DNA of 64,000 bases from an uncultured Oscillospiraceae bacterium (GTDB lineage: Bacteria > Bacillota > Clostridia > Oscillospirales > Ruminococcaceae): the NCBI GenBank assembly GCA_934465295.1, contig CAKSKU010000007.1:62001-126000 (forward strand), written 5' to 3'. The position numbers and the translations under genes were made by a program. The notes under the pieces are model-generated. The model ran no database searches. It saw only the letters and a list, made by a program, of their open reading frames with translations, and was not told the origin of the DNA. This document shows positions 6,732 to 15,367 of this stretch, one piece after another (position 1 is the stretch's first letter; each line of letters starts with the position of its first letter).

Positions 6732-8066
6732 ATGGATCAGACCTTTATGAAAGAGAAAAAAATACTGCCGCTCGTACTGTCGATGTCGCTGCCGATGGTG
6801 ATATCAATGGCGGTCAATTCGCTTTACAATATCGTTGACAGCTACTTTGTGGCGAAGATAAGCGAGGACGCTATGACTGCGCTTTCGCTCGTTTATCCCG
6901 TGCAGAATCTCATCACGTCCGTTGCGGTCGGATTCGGCATAGGTCTGAATGCGAGGATAGCGTTCTGTCTCGGTGCAAACGACAATGAAAATGCAAACCG
7001 TGCGGCGGCGACAGGAATGCTCCTTAGCGTTATCCACGGCGTTATTCTCACGATAGTAAGCATACTCGGAATACCGCAGTTTTTGTCTTTATACACTGAA
7101 AAAGAGTCCGTCATCGCTATGGGAACGGCTTATGCGGTGAGGGCGTTCGCCTTTTCCTTGATAATTATGCTCGGTATTTCGATGGAGAAGATATTTCAGT
7201 CGGTCGGAAGAATGAAGGTCTCGATGCTGAGTATGATGTGCGGCTTTATCGCAAATATCATACTTGACCCGATGATGATATTCGGCATCGGTCCATTTCC
7301 CGAAATGGGCATCTCGGGTGCAGCTTATGCTACGGGCATCGGTCAGACGATAACGCTCATCGTTTATCTGCTCTTTGCAAAGTTCAGACCGCTCCCCGTT
7401 TCGTTTTGCAGGAAATATATCTCGCCCGATAAGGAGCTGATGAAGCGGCTCTACTCGGTCGGCATACCTGCGGCACTCAATATGGCTCTGCCGTCGGTGC
7501 TGATCTCTGCGCTCAATGGGATACTTGCTCCGTTTTCGGAAAAATATGTCCTCGTCCTCGGCGCATATTATAAGCTCCAGACGTTCATCTACCTTACCGC
7601 AAACGGCATTATCCAGGGCATACGTCCTATCGTAAGCTTTAACTACGGCGCAGGCGAAACAAAGCGTGTCCGCCGCACAGCTCAGATGACCCTCGCCCTC
7701 ACAGCAGGCGTTATGGCTGTCGGAGTTGCACTCTGCTACCTTATCCCGAACCAAATGATGGGCATTTTCACCGAGAACGCAGAGACCGCCGCCGTCGGAG
7801 CGACCGCACTCCGCATTATCAGCACAGGCTTCGTGTTCTCGGCAGTCTCCGTCACCTGCTGCGGAGTGCTTGAAGCTTTGAGCCGAGGAATACCCTCGCT
7901 GATAATTTCCATCATGCGCTATGCCGCCGTGATGATACCGACAGCGCTGCTTTTCAGCCGTTTCTACGGTGCAAACGGCGTTTTTTCGGCTTTCCCGATA
8001 ACGGAGATCATAACCGCCGCAGCCTCATTCATTATCTATAAAAAGTGCTGCCCCAAACAGGCATAA
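6732..8066 (+). CDS. MATE family multidrug/Na+ antiporter
   Basis: The 444-residue protein is almost entirely membrane segments arranged as two halves of six, as in the MATE family. Typical family positions are visible: the N-terminal LPLVLSMSLPMVISM, VNSLYNIVDSYFVAKISEDAM, and the second-half equivalents GIPAALNMALPSV and GIRPIVSFNYGAGETKRV. MATE proteins export drugs or metabolites in exchange for Na+ or H+. The ATG at 6732 follows GGGAGG by 5 bases; the ATG at 6708 would lie against the terminator T-run. The gene appears monocistronic and is probably controlled by the leader described above. The substrate cannot be told from sequence. Confidence 0.9.
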   Translation: MDQTFMKEKKILPLVLSMSLPMVISMAVNSLYNIVDSYFVAKISEDAMTALSLVYPVQNLITSVAVGFGIGLNARIAFCLGANDNENANRAAATGMLLSVIHGVILTIVSILGIPQFLSLYTEKESVIAMGTAYAVRAFAFSLIIMLGISMEKIFQSVGRMKVSMLSMMCGFIANIILDPMMIFGIGPFPEMGISGAAYATGIGQTITLIVYLLFAKFRPLPVSFCRKYISPDKELMKRLYSVGIPAALNMALPSVLISALNGILAPFSEKYVLVLGAYYKLQTFIYLTANGIIQGIRPIVSFNYGAGETKRVRRTAQMTLALTAGVMAVGVALCYLIPNQMMGIFTENAETAAVGATALRIISTGFVFSAVSVTCCGVLEALSRGIPSLIISIMRYAAVMIPTALLFSRFYGANGVFSAFPITEIITAAASFIIYKKCCPKQA

Positions 8067-8071
8067 CAAAC

Positions 8072-8136
8072 AACGGCGCAATTCACATAAGGCGAAGCGG
8101 AAATTCCGCAGAACCGTAATTGTGAATTGCGCCGTT
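8072..8136. terminator. Bidirectional hairpin terminator related to the GGCGCAATTCAC repeat
   Basis: A 16 bp perfect stem (8072-8087 with 8121-8136) is topped by a smaller GCGGAA/TTCCGC hairpin and followed by TTTTTT on the plus strand. It lies between two convergent genes. The arm GGCGCAATTCACA is the same as the core hairpin of the long repeats at 41491, 44391 and 52121, but the flanks of those repeats are absent. Confidence 0.8.
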
Positions 8137-8148
8137 TTTTCGGCAAGA

Positions 8149-9141
8149 TTATTTTTCTATCATTTTTTCCATTCCACAGCCGCTCGTTTCCGCTGTCATC
8201 GCTTCAAACCCGAGCTTCCCGTAAAAATGCTCTCTCCCCTTTGATGAACGCAGGTCTATGCAGACCTTCCAATTAGGCTTTAAAGTGCTTTTTATGTAAT
8301 TTTCGCAAAATCGGATAAGCAGCGTTCCCATCATTCGGTTCTGAAATTCGGGCTTGACGATGAGATCTTTCACGAACCAGTGCATACCGACATCACCGAG
8401 CAGACTTACCGCCGCCGCAGGCTTTCCGTTATGTCGGACGATGAAAGCCTTCCTGCTGTTTGCAATTGCGCTTTCAAGCTGCTCCGTCGGGGGACAGCTC
8501 CAGCCGACCGAACCGAACAGCTCCGCAAGCTCGTCTGCGGTCATATCCTGACATACGGCAAAGCTTTCGATATCGAGCGCAGCAAGGATATTTTTCTCCC
8601 TCACACGCCTTTCCTCAAGGCATTTTATGTAGCCGTCATAGCCTGCCAAGCCGTTCTGCTTTCCGTAGCCCTGCGAAACGTGATAGCCTATGACCGCATT
8701 GAGCCAGTCGTTCCCACGCTCTTCAAGCACGGCGTCGATCGCAGCCTTGACATTCGGCTGATCGATATAGACAATGACGGGAGAAAGCGGCTTTATTATC
8801 TCCGCAATTTCGCCGATATACTGCTCGGAATCCTTTTCGTCCATTCCGAAGCGCATCATCGTTTCGCACATCGGATTTTGCAGGAATATGCAGTTGAAAA
8901 CATACACCGTTTCCCTGTCGGCATTTCTGACGAACGAACGCCATTTTTCAAGTATCTTTTCACGTTCGGTCTCAAAATCGGGGAAATCATAATCGGTATG
9001 ATCGGCAGGGTGGTCGGGTACGCCCTCGTCAACGCACACGGTCTTTATGCCCTTTTTTTCAAGCTCCTGCGCTATCATAGCCGCAGTGGTGCTTTTTCCG
9101 CTGCCCGGAAGTCCCTCTGCAATAATAAGATTTGTTTTCAG
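8149..9141 (-). CDS. P-loop kinase-like domain fused to a GNAT acetyltransferase domain
   Basis: Counting from the CTG at 9141 the protein has 330 residues. The Walker A motif GLPGSGKST lies at 10-18 and begins a P-loop kinase-like domain to about 200 (VCVDEGVPDHPADH; VFNCIFLQNP). Residues of about 215-330 look like a GNAT domain, with AFIVRHNGKPAAAVSLLG, VKDLIVKPEFQNRMMGTLLI (acetyl-CoA binding region) and FYGKLGFEAM near the end. The substrate is unknown; fused nucleotide kinase and acetylase activities could modify a small molecule. No ATG, GTG or TTG fits: a promoter occupies 9167-9195, and GGGAGG (9149-9154) stands 7 bases before CTG. Confidence 0.72.
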   Translation of the reverse strand: MKTNLIIAEGLPGSGKSTTAAMIAQELEKKGIKTVCVDEGVPDHPADHTDYDFPDFETEREKILEKWRSFVRNADRETVYVFNCIFLQNPMCETMMRFGMDEKDSEQYIGEIAEIIKPLSPVIVYIDQPNVKAAIDAVLEERGNDWLNAVIGYHVSQGYGKQNGLAGYDGYIKCLEERRVREKNILAALDIESFAVCQDMTADELAELFGSVGWSCPPTEQLESAIANSRKAFIVRHNGKPAAAVSLLGDVGMHWFVKDLIVKPEFQNRMMGTLLIRFCENYIKSTLKPNWKVCIDLRSSKGREHFYGKLGFEAMTAETSGCGMEKMIEK

Positions 9142-9166
9142 ACAAATTCCTCCCTTCTTTTTTATA

Positions 9167-9195
9167 ATTATAAATAGTGCAAAGCGTGAAGTCAA
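9167..9195 (-). promoter_or_regulatory. Promoter of the P-loop/GNAT gene
   Basis: On the minus strand TTGACT (9190-9195) and a perfect TATAAT (9167-9172) are 17 bases apart. The transcript would start near 9160, so upstream start codons in the open frame would not be transcribed. Confidence 0.8.
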
Positions 9196-9263
9196 GATTT
9201 TGCCCTACAAAATGCAGTTTTTTCACTGTAAAAAACAACTGCCGGCAGAACAGTCAATATAAA

Positions 9264-9296
9264 ATGACATTTTTTACCACAAAACTATACTATAAT
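9264..9296 (+). promoter_or_regulatory. Possible spoIIE promoter with wide spacing
   Basis: TATAAT (9291-9296) is preceded by ATGACA (9264-9269) at a spacing of 21 bases. In Bacillus subtilis the Spo0A-dependent spoIIE and spoIIG promoters are known for such wide spacing. No clear TGTCGAA Spo0A box was found next to it, so the assignment is weak. Confidence 0.35.
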
Positions 9297-9340
9297 TATA
9301 TTGATAATTTCTGCAAATTAAAAGGAAAGGACGTAAAAAT

Positions 9341-11677
9341 ATGATCGTTAAAGAAAAGATCGGCAGTTTTTTTGAAGTCACAAAATCAGAGCTGTCACGC
9401 AGGGACGGCAAAAGCAAGGATCACGACGCACGGCTCGGGGTCATAAAATGGACGGGTGCGTTCCTGTGCGGCATAATTTTCAGCGCATCGCAGGGCTTTA
9501 TCCCGATATCGCCTGCGCTGACGGCGGCTCTGCCTGCGGCTTTTTCATCGGCTGTTTTTGCAGGCTCGGCGGCGAGCATCATCGCACGGGGGCAGGCTGA
9601 AAGCTTCGTGACGGAAATGCTTGCGATGGCTGTGATGCTTGCGCTGAAGATCATCGTGCGCAGGTTTACCGAAAGGCAGCTCGGCTCGGCCGGAACGGGG
9701 ATCTATGCGGCTGTTGTCTACATACTTTCGGGAGCGGTGGCTTCACTTGCCGCAAAGATAACAGCTGCACTTGCGGCGGCGGTATTTTTCAGGGGCATTA
9801 TCTGCGGCATAGCTGCATATTTTATTTCGTGTGAAATGCGCTGCATAAAAACGAACGGTCGGGTGAGCGTGACGGGGGCGAACAGCCTCTGCACGGCTGT
9901 GCTGTACGTGACGGGGATATCCGTGCTGTTCGGCGTTTCCGCAGGGACTTTTTCGCTCGGACGGGCTGTGGGGATATTCGTTATCCTTGCGGCAGGCGGA
10001 CGCTTCGGCGGTGCAGGCGGTGCGATAATGGGCGTTCTGACCTCGCTCGGTGCGATACTCGGCTGCACGGGCGGCGAACAGCTTTCCGAGCTTTCACGGA
10101 GCATGGCTGTTGTCGGCTGCGCAGGACTTATCGGCGGACTTTTTTCAAAGCGGGGAAAGATTTTCTCGGCAGTGAGCTTCACCGCAGTTTCGCTTTTCCT
10201 GACGATGTTTATGGGGAAGCTCTCATGGGCGGCTGCGCTCATGACGGACACGCTGACGGCGGCTGCGCTCTACTCGCTCATTCCCGACAGGCTCTATATG
10301 AAAGCCGTGAATTCCGCCGTTGAGAGCCGCTCGGCAGTGACGGATTATTTCGCACGGAAAATATCCTTCGGAACGAACTGCTTTGCAAAGATCGGCGACA
10401 GCACCGACAGAGCCTCCGAACTCCTTGCCGAGAAAAACAGCTGCCGCATCAACATAAGCGGCACTGTCTGCGAAAAGATATGCGGAGAATGCCGCAACCG
10501 TGATTTCTGCTGCAAAAGTGACGAGAACCGTATCCGTGCGGCGTTCGCTCCCTGTGAAAAGCTTCTCCTCGGGAAAGGCTTCATCACCGTCCCCGAGCTG
10601 CCGAGATGCATTGAGAGCTGCACAAAGAAAGCCGAGATCGCCGACCTTATGAACAAGCTCTATTCTCAAGATTCCGCCCTCCTGCGCAGAAGCGAGAACC
10701 ACAGCCGCACCCGTGAGATATTCAGCGAGCAGCTTTCCTCCTCCGTAAGTTTTATGGACGCCCTCGGTGATATCCATTCGGGCGGCAGGATATATGACGA
10801 GAACCTCTCCGAACGTGCAGGTGAAATTATCCGAAGCTGCGGCGGAAAAGACCCGAATGCGGCGGTTTTCTTCGACAAGGGCGGCAACCTTTTCATCTCC
10901 TGCTTTTATGAGGGAAAGCTTGAAGTTCCGCCCGAGGATGTGACGGAAAAGCTCTCGTCCCTGACCGACCGTGACCTCGAGCCGCCCGAATTTTTCAGCG
11001 AAGCCGAGCATATCCACGCCTGCTGGCACGAACCTGCGGCGTTCGAGATAGAGGTCGGAAAGGCTGTTCTGTGCGGCAGGGAAAACGTCAGCGGTGACAG
11101 CTCCGTGCAGTTCACGGACGGCTTCGGCAGCGTGTATTTTCTTATCGCAGACGGAATGGGCAGCGGAAGCCGTGCGGCACTCGAAAGCAGTATGGCTTGC
11201 TCGCTCATATCAAAGCTCATCCGTGCAGGCTCGGACGGAGCGACTGCGCTTCGGCTCGTCAATTCGCTGCTCATCTCAAAGTCTTCGGACGAGGTGTTCA
11301 CCACCGCCGATATGCTCCGCATCGACCTTTTCACGGGGAAAGCCGACTTTTTCAAGGCAGGTGCGGCGCAGAGCTTTGTCCGCACGGGCGGAACTGTCAA
11401 CGCAGTCGAAAACTCCTCCTTTCCGCTCGGCATAATCCCCTCTGCGGAGCCCAAGCCTTTCTCAATACGCCTTTCGGACGGCGACTGTGCCGCAGTTTTC
11501 AGCGACGGCATACCCGAAACGAGCTTCCCGAAGCTGCGTGAGCTGCTCCTTTCGGACGGATATTCGCCATCACGCTGCGCCGATACGGTAATTGAGCTTG
11601 ACAGACCCGAAAAGGGCGTTTTTAACGATTTTTCCGATGACAGAACAATTATTGTATTAAAGCTGCATAAATTGTAA
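9341..11677 (+). CDS. spoIIE: Stage II sporulation protein E, PP2C-type serine phosphatase
   Basis: The protein has 778 residues (about 827 in Bacillus subtilis). Residues of about 35-320 form roughly ten membrane spans. A central region with paired cysteines (CEKICGECRNRDFCC) follows, as in SpoIIE of Clostridia. The C-terminal third is a PP2C/SpoIIE phosphatase: IADGMGSGSRA near 601-611, FTTADMLRIDLFTGKADFFKAG, FSDGIPE near 720, and FSDDRTIIVLK at the end. SpoIIE sits at the asymmetric septum and dephosphorylates SpoIIAA to release sigma F in the forespore. AAAGGA lies upstream of the ATG. It is a single-gene unit and indicates an endospore-forming lineage. Confidence 0.93.
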   Translation: MIVKEKIGSFFEVTKSELSRRDGKSKDHDARLGVIKWTGAFLCGIIFSASQGFIPISPALTAALPAAFSSAVFAGSAASIIARGQAESFVTEMLAMAVMLALKIIVRRFTERQLGSAGTGIYAAVVYILSGAVASLAAKITAALAAAVFFRGIICGIAAYFISCEMRCIKTNGRVSVTGANSLCTAVLYVTGISVLFGVSAGTFSLGRAVGIFVILAAGGRFGGAGGAIMGVLTSLGAILGCTGGEQLSELSRSMAVVGCAGLIGGLFSKRGKIFSAVSFTAVSLFLTMFMGKLSWAAALMTDTLTAAALYSLIPDRLYMKAVNSAVESRSAVTDYFARKISFGTNCFAKIGDSTDRASELLAEKNSCRINISGTVCEKICGECRNRDFCCKSDENRIRAAFAPCEKLLLGKGFITVPELPRCIESCTKKAEIADLMNKLYSQDSALLRRSENHSRTREIFSEQLSSSVSFMDALGDIHSGGRIYDENLSERAGEIIRSCGGKDPNAAVFFDKGGNLFISCFYEGKLEVPPEDVTEKLSSLTDRDLEPPEFFSEAEHIHACWHEPAAFEIEVGKAVLCGRENVSGDSSVQFTDGFGSVYFLIADGMGSGSRAALESSMACSLISKLIRAGSDGATALRLVNSLLISKSSDEVFTTADMLRIDLFTGKADFFKAGAAQSFVRTGGTVNAVENSSFPLGIIPSAEPKPFSIRLSDGDCAAVFSDGIPETSFPKLRELLLSDGYSPSRCADTVIELDRPEKGVFNDFSDDRTIIVLKLHKL

Positions 11678-11854
11678 AAATGTAACTTTATTTCATTGTG
11701 AAAAATGCATAAAAATGTAGAAAAATATGTACATTTTGATACAAAATTTCGCTCGACTGAACTTTGATGCTTTTACAGGTGGAAAAAATTTGTACAATTT
11801 GCACAGCCTTTACCCAATTTTTACGTTTAACATATAAAAATATTACAAAAACAC

Positions 11855-11883
11855 TTGCAATGTGATACATAATCTGTTAAAAT
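11855..11883 (+). promoter_or_regulatory. Promoter of the glycogen operon
   Basis: TTGCAA (11855-11860) and TAAAAT (11878-11883) are 17 bases apart. The leader to glgB is about 87 bases and includes a small hairpin GCATC-GTGCA-GATGC. The rest of 11678-11854 is AT-rich with no gene. Confidence 0.75.
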
Positions 11884-11976
11884 ATATATAGAATTAATAG
11901 TGTGGCTATGAGCGTTCAAAGCATCGTGCAGATGCGTTGTTTCTCCCGAATGCCCACTAAGAAGGAGTATGAAATT

Positions 11977-14124
11977 ATGCCGAACAGCAGAAAGAAAACT
12001 GCAGTATCCGAAGAGATCGACTGCCGCTTCCCTCTCCATATCTTCCACGAGGGAACTTCGGTCGAGGCTTATGATTTCTTCGGCGCTCATAAGGGCACAA
12101 AGGACGGCAAAAAAGGCGTTTATTTCCGAGTTTGGGCGCCTCACGCCGCATCTGTTTCTCTTGTAGGCGATTTCAACGATTGGGACAGGCGCAGGAACCC
12201 CATGACCAAGCTCGTCGATAATGAGACATGGGTGTGCTTTGTTGAAAATGTTGAAAAGTATTTCACTTACAAATACAGCATCGAAACACGGCATCAGAGC
12301 ATTCTGCTCAAAGCCGACCCCTACGGAACGCACATGGAAACGCGTCCTGCGACAGCTACGAAATATTTCGATATAGACGGCTTCAAATGGACAGACAAGG
12401 CTTGGTACGATACAAAAGCCAAGACAAACGTATATAAAAGCCCGATGAACATTTACGAAGTCCATCTCGGCTCATGGAAGACCTACGAGAACGGCGAGCC
12501 TTTCAACTACGTTAAATTCGCCGAAGAGATGGTTCCCTATCTCAAGGATATGAGCTATACACACATTGAGCTTATGCCGCTTGCGGAGTATCCTTATGAC
12601 GGCTCATGGGGCTATCAGATAATCGGCTACTATGCACCGACTTCACGTTACGGAACACCGTTCGATTTCATGAAAATGATCGATATTTTCCATAAGAACA
12701 ACATCGGCGTTATCCTCGACTGGGTGCCTGCACACTTCCCGAAAGATGCGGCAGGACTTTTCGAGTTTGACGGCGACTGTTGCTACGAATATTCCGATCC
12801 TCTCAAAAAGGAACACACTTCATGGGGAACGAGGGTTTTCGACTTTAGCAGAAACGAAGTCAAGTCCTTCCTCATTTCAAACGCTTTGTACTGGATAGAG
12901 AAATTCCACGTTGACGGTCTGCGTGTAGATGCAGTCGCTTCGATGCTCTATCTCGATTATGACAGGCGTGACGGCGAATGGCGTCCGAACAAGGACGGTG
13001 GACGTGAAAATTACGAAGCCGTTGAATTCCTGCGCAGTCTTAACACGGCTGTATTCGGACGCAATCCGAACACGCTCATGGTCGCAGAGGAATCCACCGC
13101 CTGGCCGCTCGTTACAAAGCCTGCCGATGTCGGCGGACTCGGATTCAACTTCAAGTGGAATATGGGCTGGATGAACGACAGCCTTGACTATATGAAGCTT
13201 GACCCTATCTACCGTGCAAACAATCATGGCAAGCTCACCTTCTCATTCTTCTACTGCTTCAGCGAAAACTACATCCTCCCGATCTCGCACGATGAGGTCG
13301 TTCACGGAAAATGCTCGCTCTGGCGCAAGATGAGCGGTGCTTACAATACAGATAAGTTCTCCACGCTGCGTACATTTATGATGTATATGGCGATGCACCC
13401 CGGCAAGAAGCTCTCATTTATGGGCAACGAGTTCGGTCAGGAGAACGAATGGAACTATGAAAAGGCTCTCGACTGGTATCTGCTCGACACGCCCGAACAC
13501 GCACAGATCGAACAGTTCAGCAAAGACCTCAACAAGTTCTACCTTGAAAATCCTCCGCTCTGGCAGCATGACGACGACTGGAACGGCTTTGCCTGGATAT
13601 GTCACGATGACTACCTCCAGAGCGTTATCTCGTTCCGAAGAATAGATGATGAGGGAAATGAAGTCATCATCGTCTGCAACTTCGTGCCTGTCAAGCGTGA
13701 AAACTACCGCATAGGCGTCCCGAGAGAGGGTTACTGGCAGCAGGTGCTTTCCACCGATGAAACAAAATACGGCGGATCGGGAACCGTCAACAACAAAAAG
13801 AAGAAAACCGAGGATTATTCGATGCACGGCTGCGAGCAGTCAATAGTTATCGATATCGCTCCGCTTTCCGCAATGCTGTTCAAGTTCGTTCCTGCCAAAA
13901 AGCGCACACCGAAAGAGGAAAAAACGCCTGCAAAGACGGCCAAGACCGCAAAGACTTCAAAAACCTTGAAAACGGCAGAGAAACCTGCGGCAAAGACAGC
14001 TGTTTCGGAAGAGCCTGAACCGAAAACGGCAAAATCAAAGACGAGTGCAGCAGGGGCAAAGAGCAGCACAGCTAAGGCATCAGCAAAAACGGTCACAAAG
14101 TCCCCTGAAAAAATAAAAAAGTAA
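11977..14124 (+). CDS. glgB: 1,4-alpha-glucan branching enzyme with a lysine/alanine-rich tail
   Basis: GlgB creates alpha-1,6 branches in glycogen. The GH13 landmarks are present: the N-terminal CBM48-like VYFRVWAPHAASVSLVGDFN, YEVHLGSW, DWVPAHFP, DGLRVDAV (nucleophile Asp near 318), MVAEES (acid/base Glu near 371) and ISHDEVVHG (Asp near 438). The start at 11977 follows GAAGGAG by 9 bases. After the catalytic protein ends near residue 640, about 75 residues of almost pure Lys, Ala, Thr, Ser and Glu follow, an extension not usual for GlgB. It is the first gene of glgB-glgC-glgD-glgA, 20 bases before glgC. Confidence 0.96.
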   Translation: MPNSRKKTAVSEEIDCRFPLHIFHEGTSVEAYDFFGAHKGTKDGKKGVYFRVWAPHAASVSLVGDFNDWDRRRNPMTKLVDNETWVCFVENVEKYFTYKYSIETRHQSILLKADPYGTHMETRPATATKYFDIDGFKWTDKAWYDTKAKTNVYKSPMNIYEVHLGSWKTYENGEPFNYVKFAEEMVPYLKDMSYTHIELMPLAEYPYDGSWGYQIIGYYAPTSRYGTPFDFMKMIDIFHKNNIGVILDWVPAHFPKDAAGLFEFDGDCCYEYSDPLKKEHTSWGTRVFDFSRNEVKSFLISNALYWIEKFHVDGLRVDAVASMLYLDYDRRDGEWRPNKDGGRENYEAVEFLRSLNTAVFGRNPNTLMVAEESTAWPLVTKPADVGGLGFNFKWNMGWMNDSLDYMKLDPIYRANNHGKLTFSFFYCFSENYILPISHDEVVHGKCSLWRKMSGAYNTDKFSTLRTFMMYMAMHPGKKLSFMGNEFGQENEWNYEKALDWYLLDTPEHAQIEQFSKDLNKFYLENPPLWQHDDDWNGFAWICHDDYLQSVISFRRIDDEGNEVIIVCNFVPVKRENYRIGVPREGYWQQVLSTDETKYGGSGTVNNKKKKTEDYSMHGCEQSIVIDIAPLSAMLFKFVPAKKRTPKEEKTPAKTAKTAKTSKTLKTAEKPAAKTAVSEEPEPKTAKSKTSAAGAKSSTAKASAKTVTKSPEKIKK

Positions 14125-14144
14125 ATCCATGGGAGGAATAACGA

Positions 14145-15347
14145 ATGTACACTAAAAAAGAATGCGTTGCAATGCTCCTTGCAGGAGGTCAGGGCAGCCG
14201 CTTATACGCTCTCACTCACGATATGGCAAAGCCTGCCGTTCCTTACGGCGGCAAATACAGGATCATCGATTTCCCTCTTTCCAACTGCGTAAACTCGGGT
14301 ATCGACACAGTCGGCGTTCTCACACAGTATCAGCCGCTCGTTCTTCATGATTACATCGGCAACGGTCAGCCTTGGGATCTTGACAAGCAGTACGGCGGTG
14401 CGCACTGCCTGCCTCCTTACCAGACAGCTCTCGGCGCTGAATGGTATAAGGGCACAGCAAATGCTATCTATCAGAACATCTCTTTCGTTGACAGATATGA
14501 CCCCGAATACGTTGTTATCCTTTCGGGCGACCACATCTACAAAATGGATTATAATGATATGCTCGAACACCATAAGAAAAAGAATGCCGATGCAACTATC
14601 GCTGTTCTTGATGTTCCTATGGAGGAAGCTTCACGTTTCGGCATTATGATAACAAACGATGACGGCGACATCGTCGACTTTGAGGAAAAGCCGAAGCACC
14701 CTCGCTCCACGCTTGCTTCAATGGGTATCTACATATTCACATGGTCGAAGCTCAAGAAATACCTCATTGAAAATGAAAACAACGAGGCTGAGGACAAGGA
14801 CTTCGGCAAGGCTATCATTCCTAATATGATGAAAGCAGGCGAGAAGCTCGTTGCTTACGCATTCGACGGCTACTGGAAGGACGTTGGAACACTTGACTCC
14901 CTCTGGGAAGCAAATATGGATCTTCTCAATCCGAACATTCCTATCGACCTTTACGACCCCGACTGGAAGATGTATTCCAGAAACCCCGTTCTTCCTCCTC
15001 AGTATATCGGCGAAAATGCAGTTGTTGAGAATTCTATGATAACCGACGGCTGCGACGTTGAGGGAACAGTTGATTTCTCCGTTATTTTCGAGGGCGTTAA
15101 GATCGAGCCGGGTGCAACGGTCACCGATTCGATCATTATGCCGGGTTCGGTCATCAAGTCGGGCGCAGTTGTTGAGTACGCTATCGTCGGCGAGAACTGC
15201 GTTGTAGGCGAGGGCGCACAGATCGGTGCAAGACCCGAGACCTTCGACAACAGAGATGACTGGGGCATTGCAGTCGTAGGTCACAACATTACGATATCCG
15301 AAAATGCAAAGGTTCTTCCGAAGCAGATCATTTCGGAAAATGTTTAA
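14145..15347 (+). CDS. glgC: Glucose-1-phosphate adenylyltransferase, catalytic subunit
   Basis: GlgC makes ADP-glucose from ATP and glucose-1-phosphate, the first committed step of glycogen synthesis. The 400 residues contain the nucleotide-binding AGGQGSRLYALT, KPAVPYGGKYRIIDFPLSN, the SGDHIYKMDY motif near 127, and a C-terminal left-handed beta-helix (VVENSMITDGCDVEGTV onward). GGGAGGA precedes the ATG. It follows glgB by 20 bases and precedes glgD by 20. In Firmicutes with both genes GlgC and GlgD form a mixed enzyme. Confidence 0.97.
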   Translation: MYTKKECVAMLLAGGQGSRLYALTHDMAKPAVPYGGKYRIIDFPLSNCVNSGIDTVGVLTQYQPLVLHDYIGNGQPWDLDKQYGGAHCLPPYQTALGAEWYKGTANAIYQNISFVDRYDPEYVVILSGDHIYKMDYNDMLEHHKKKNADATIAVLDVPMEEASRFGIMITNDDGDIVDFEEKPKHPRSTLASMGIYIFTWSKLKKYLIENENNEAEDKDFGKAIIPNMMKAGEKLVAYAFDGYWKDVGTLDSLWEANMDLLNPNIPIDLYDPDWKMYSRNPVLPPQYIGENAVVENSMITDGCDVEGTVDFSVIFEGVKIEPGATVTDSIIMPGSVIKSGAVVEYAIVGENCVVGEGAQIGARPETFDNRDDWGIAVVGHNITISENAKVLPKQIISENV

Positions 15348-15367
15348 AATAAGGAGGAACTTTTACA

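Noticed and set aside
7089..7754. Minus-strand open frame of 221 codons inside the MATE gene
   Set aside because: Antisense shadow; the plus-strand MATE motifs are unambiguous.
10223..11029. Minus-strand open frame of 268 codons inside spoIIE
   Set aside because: It is antisense to a well-supported gene, without its own start signal.
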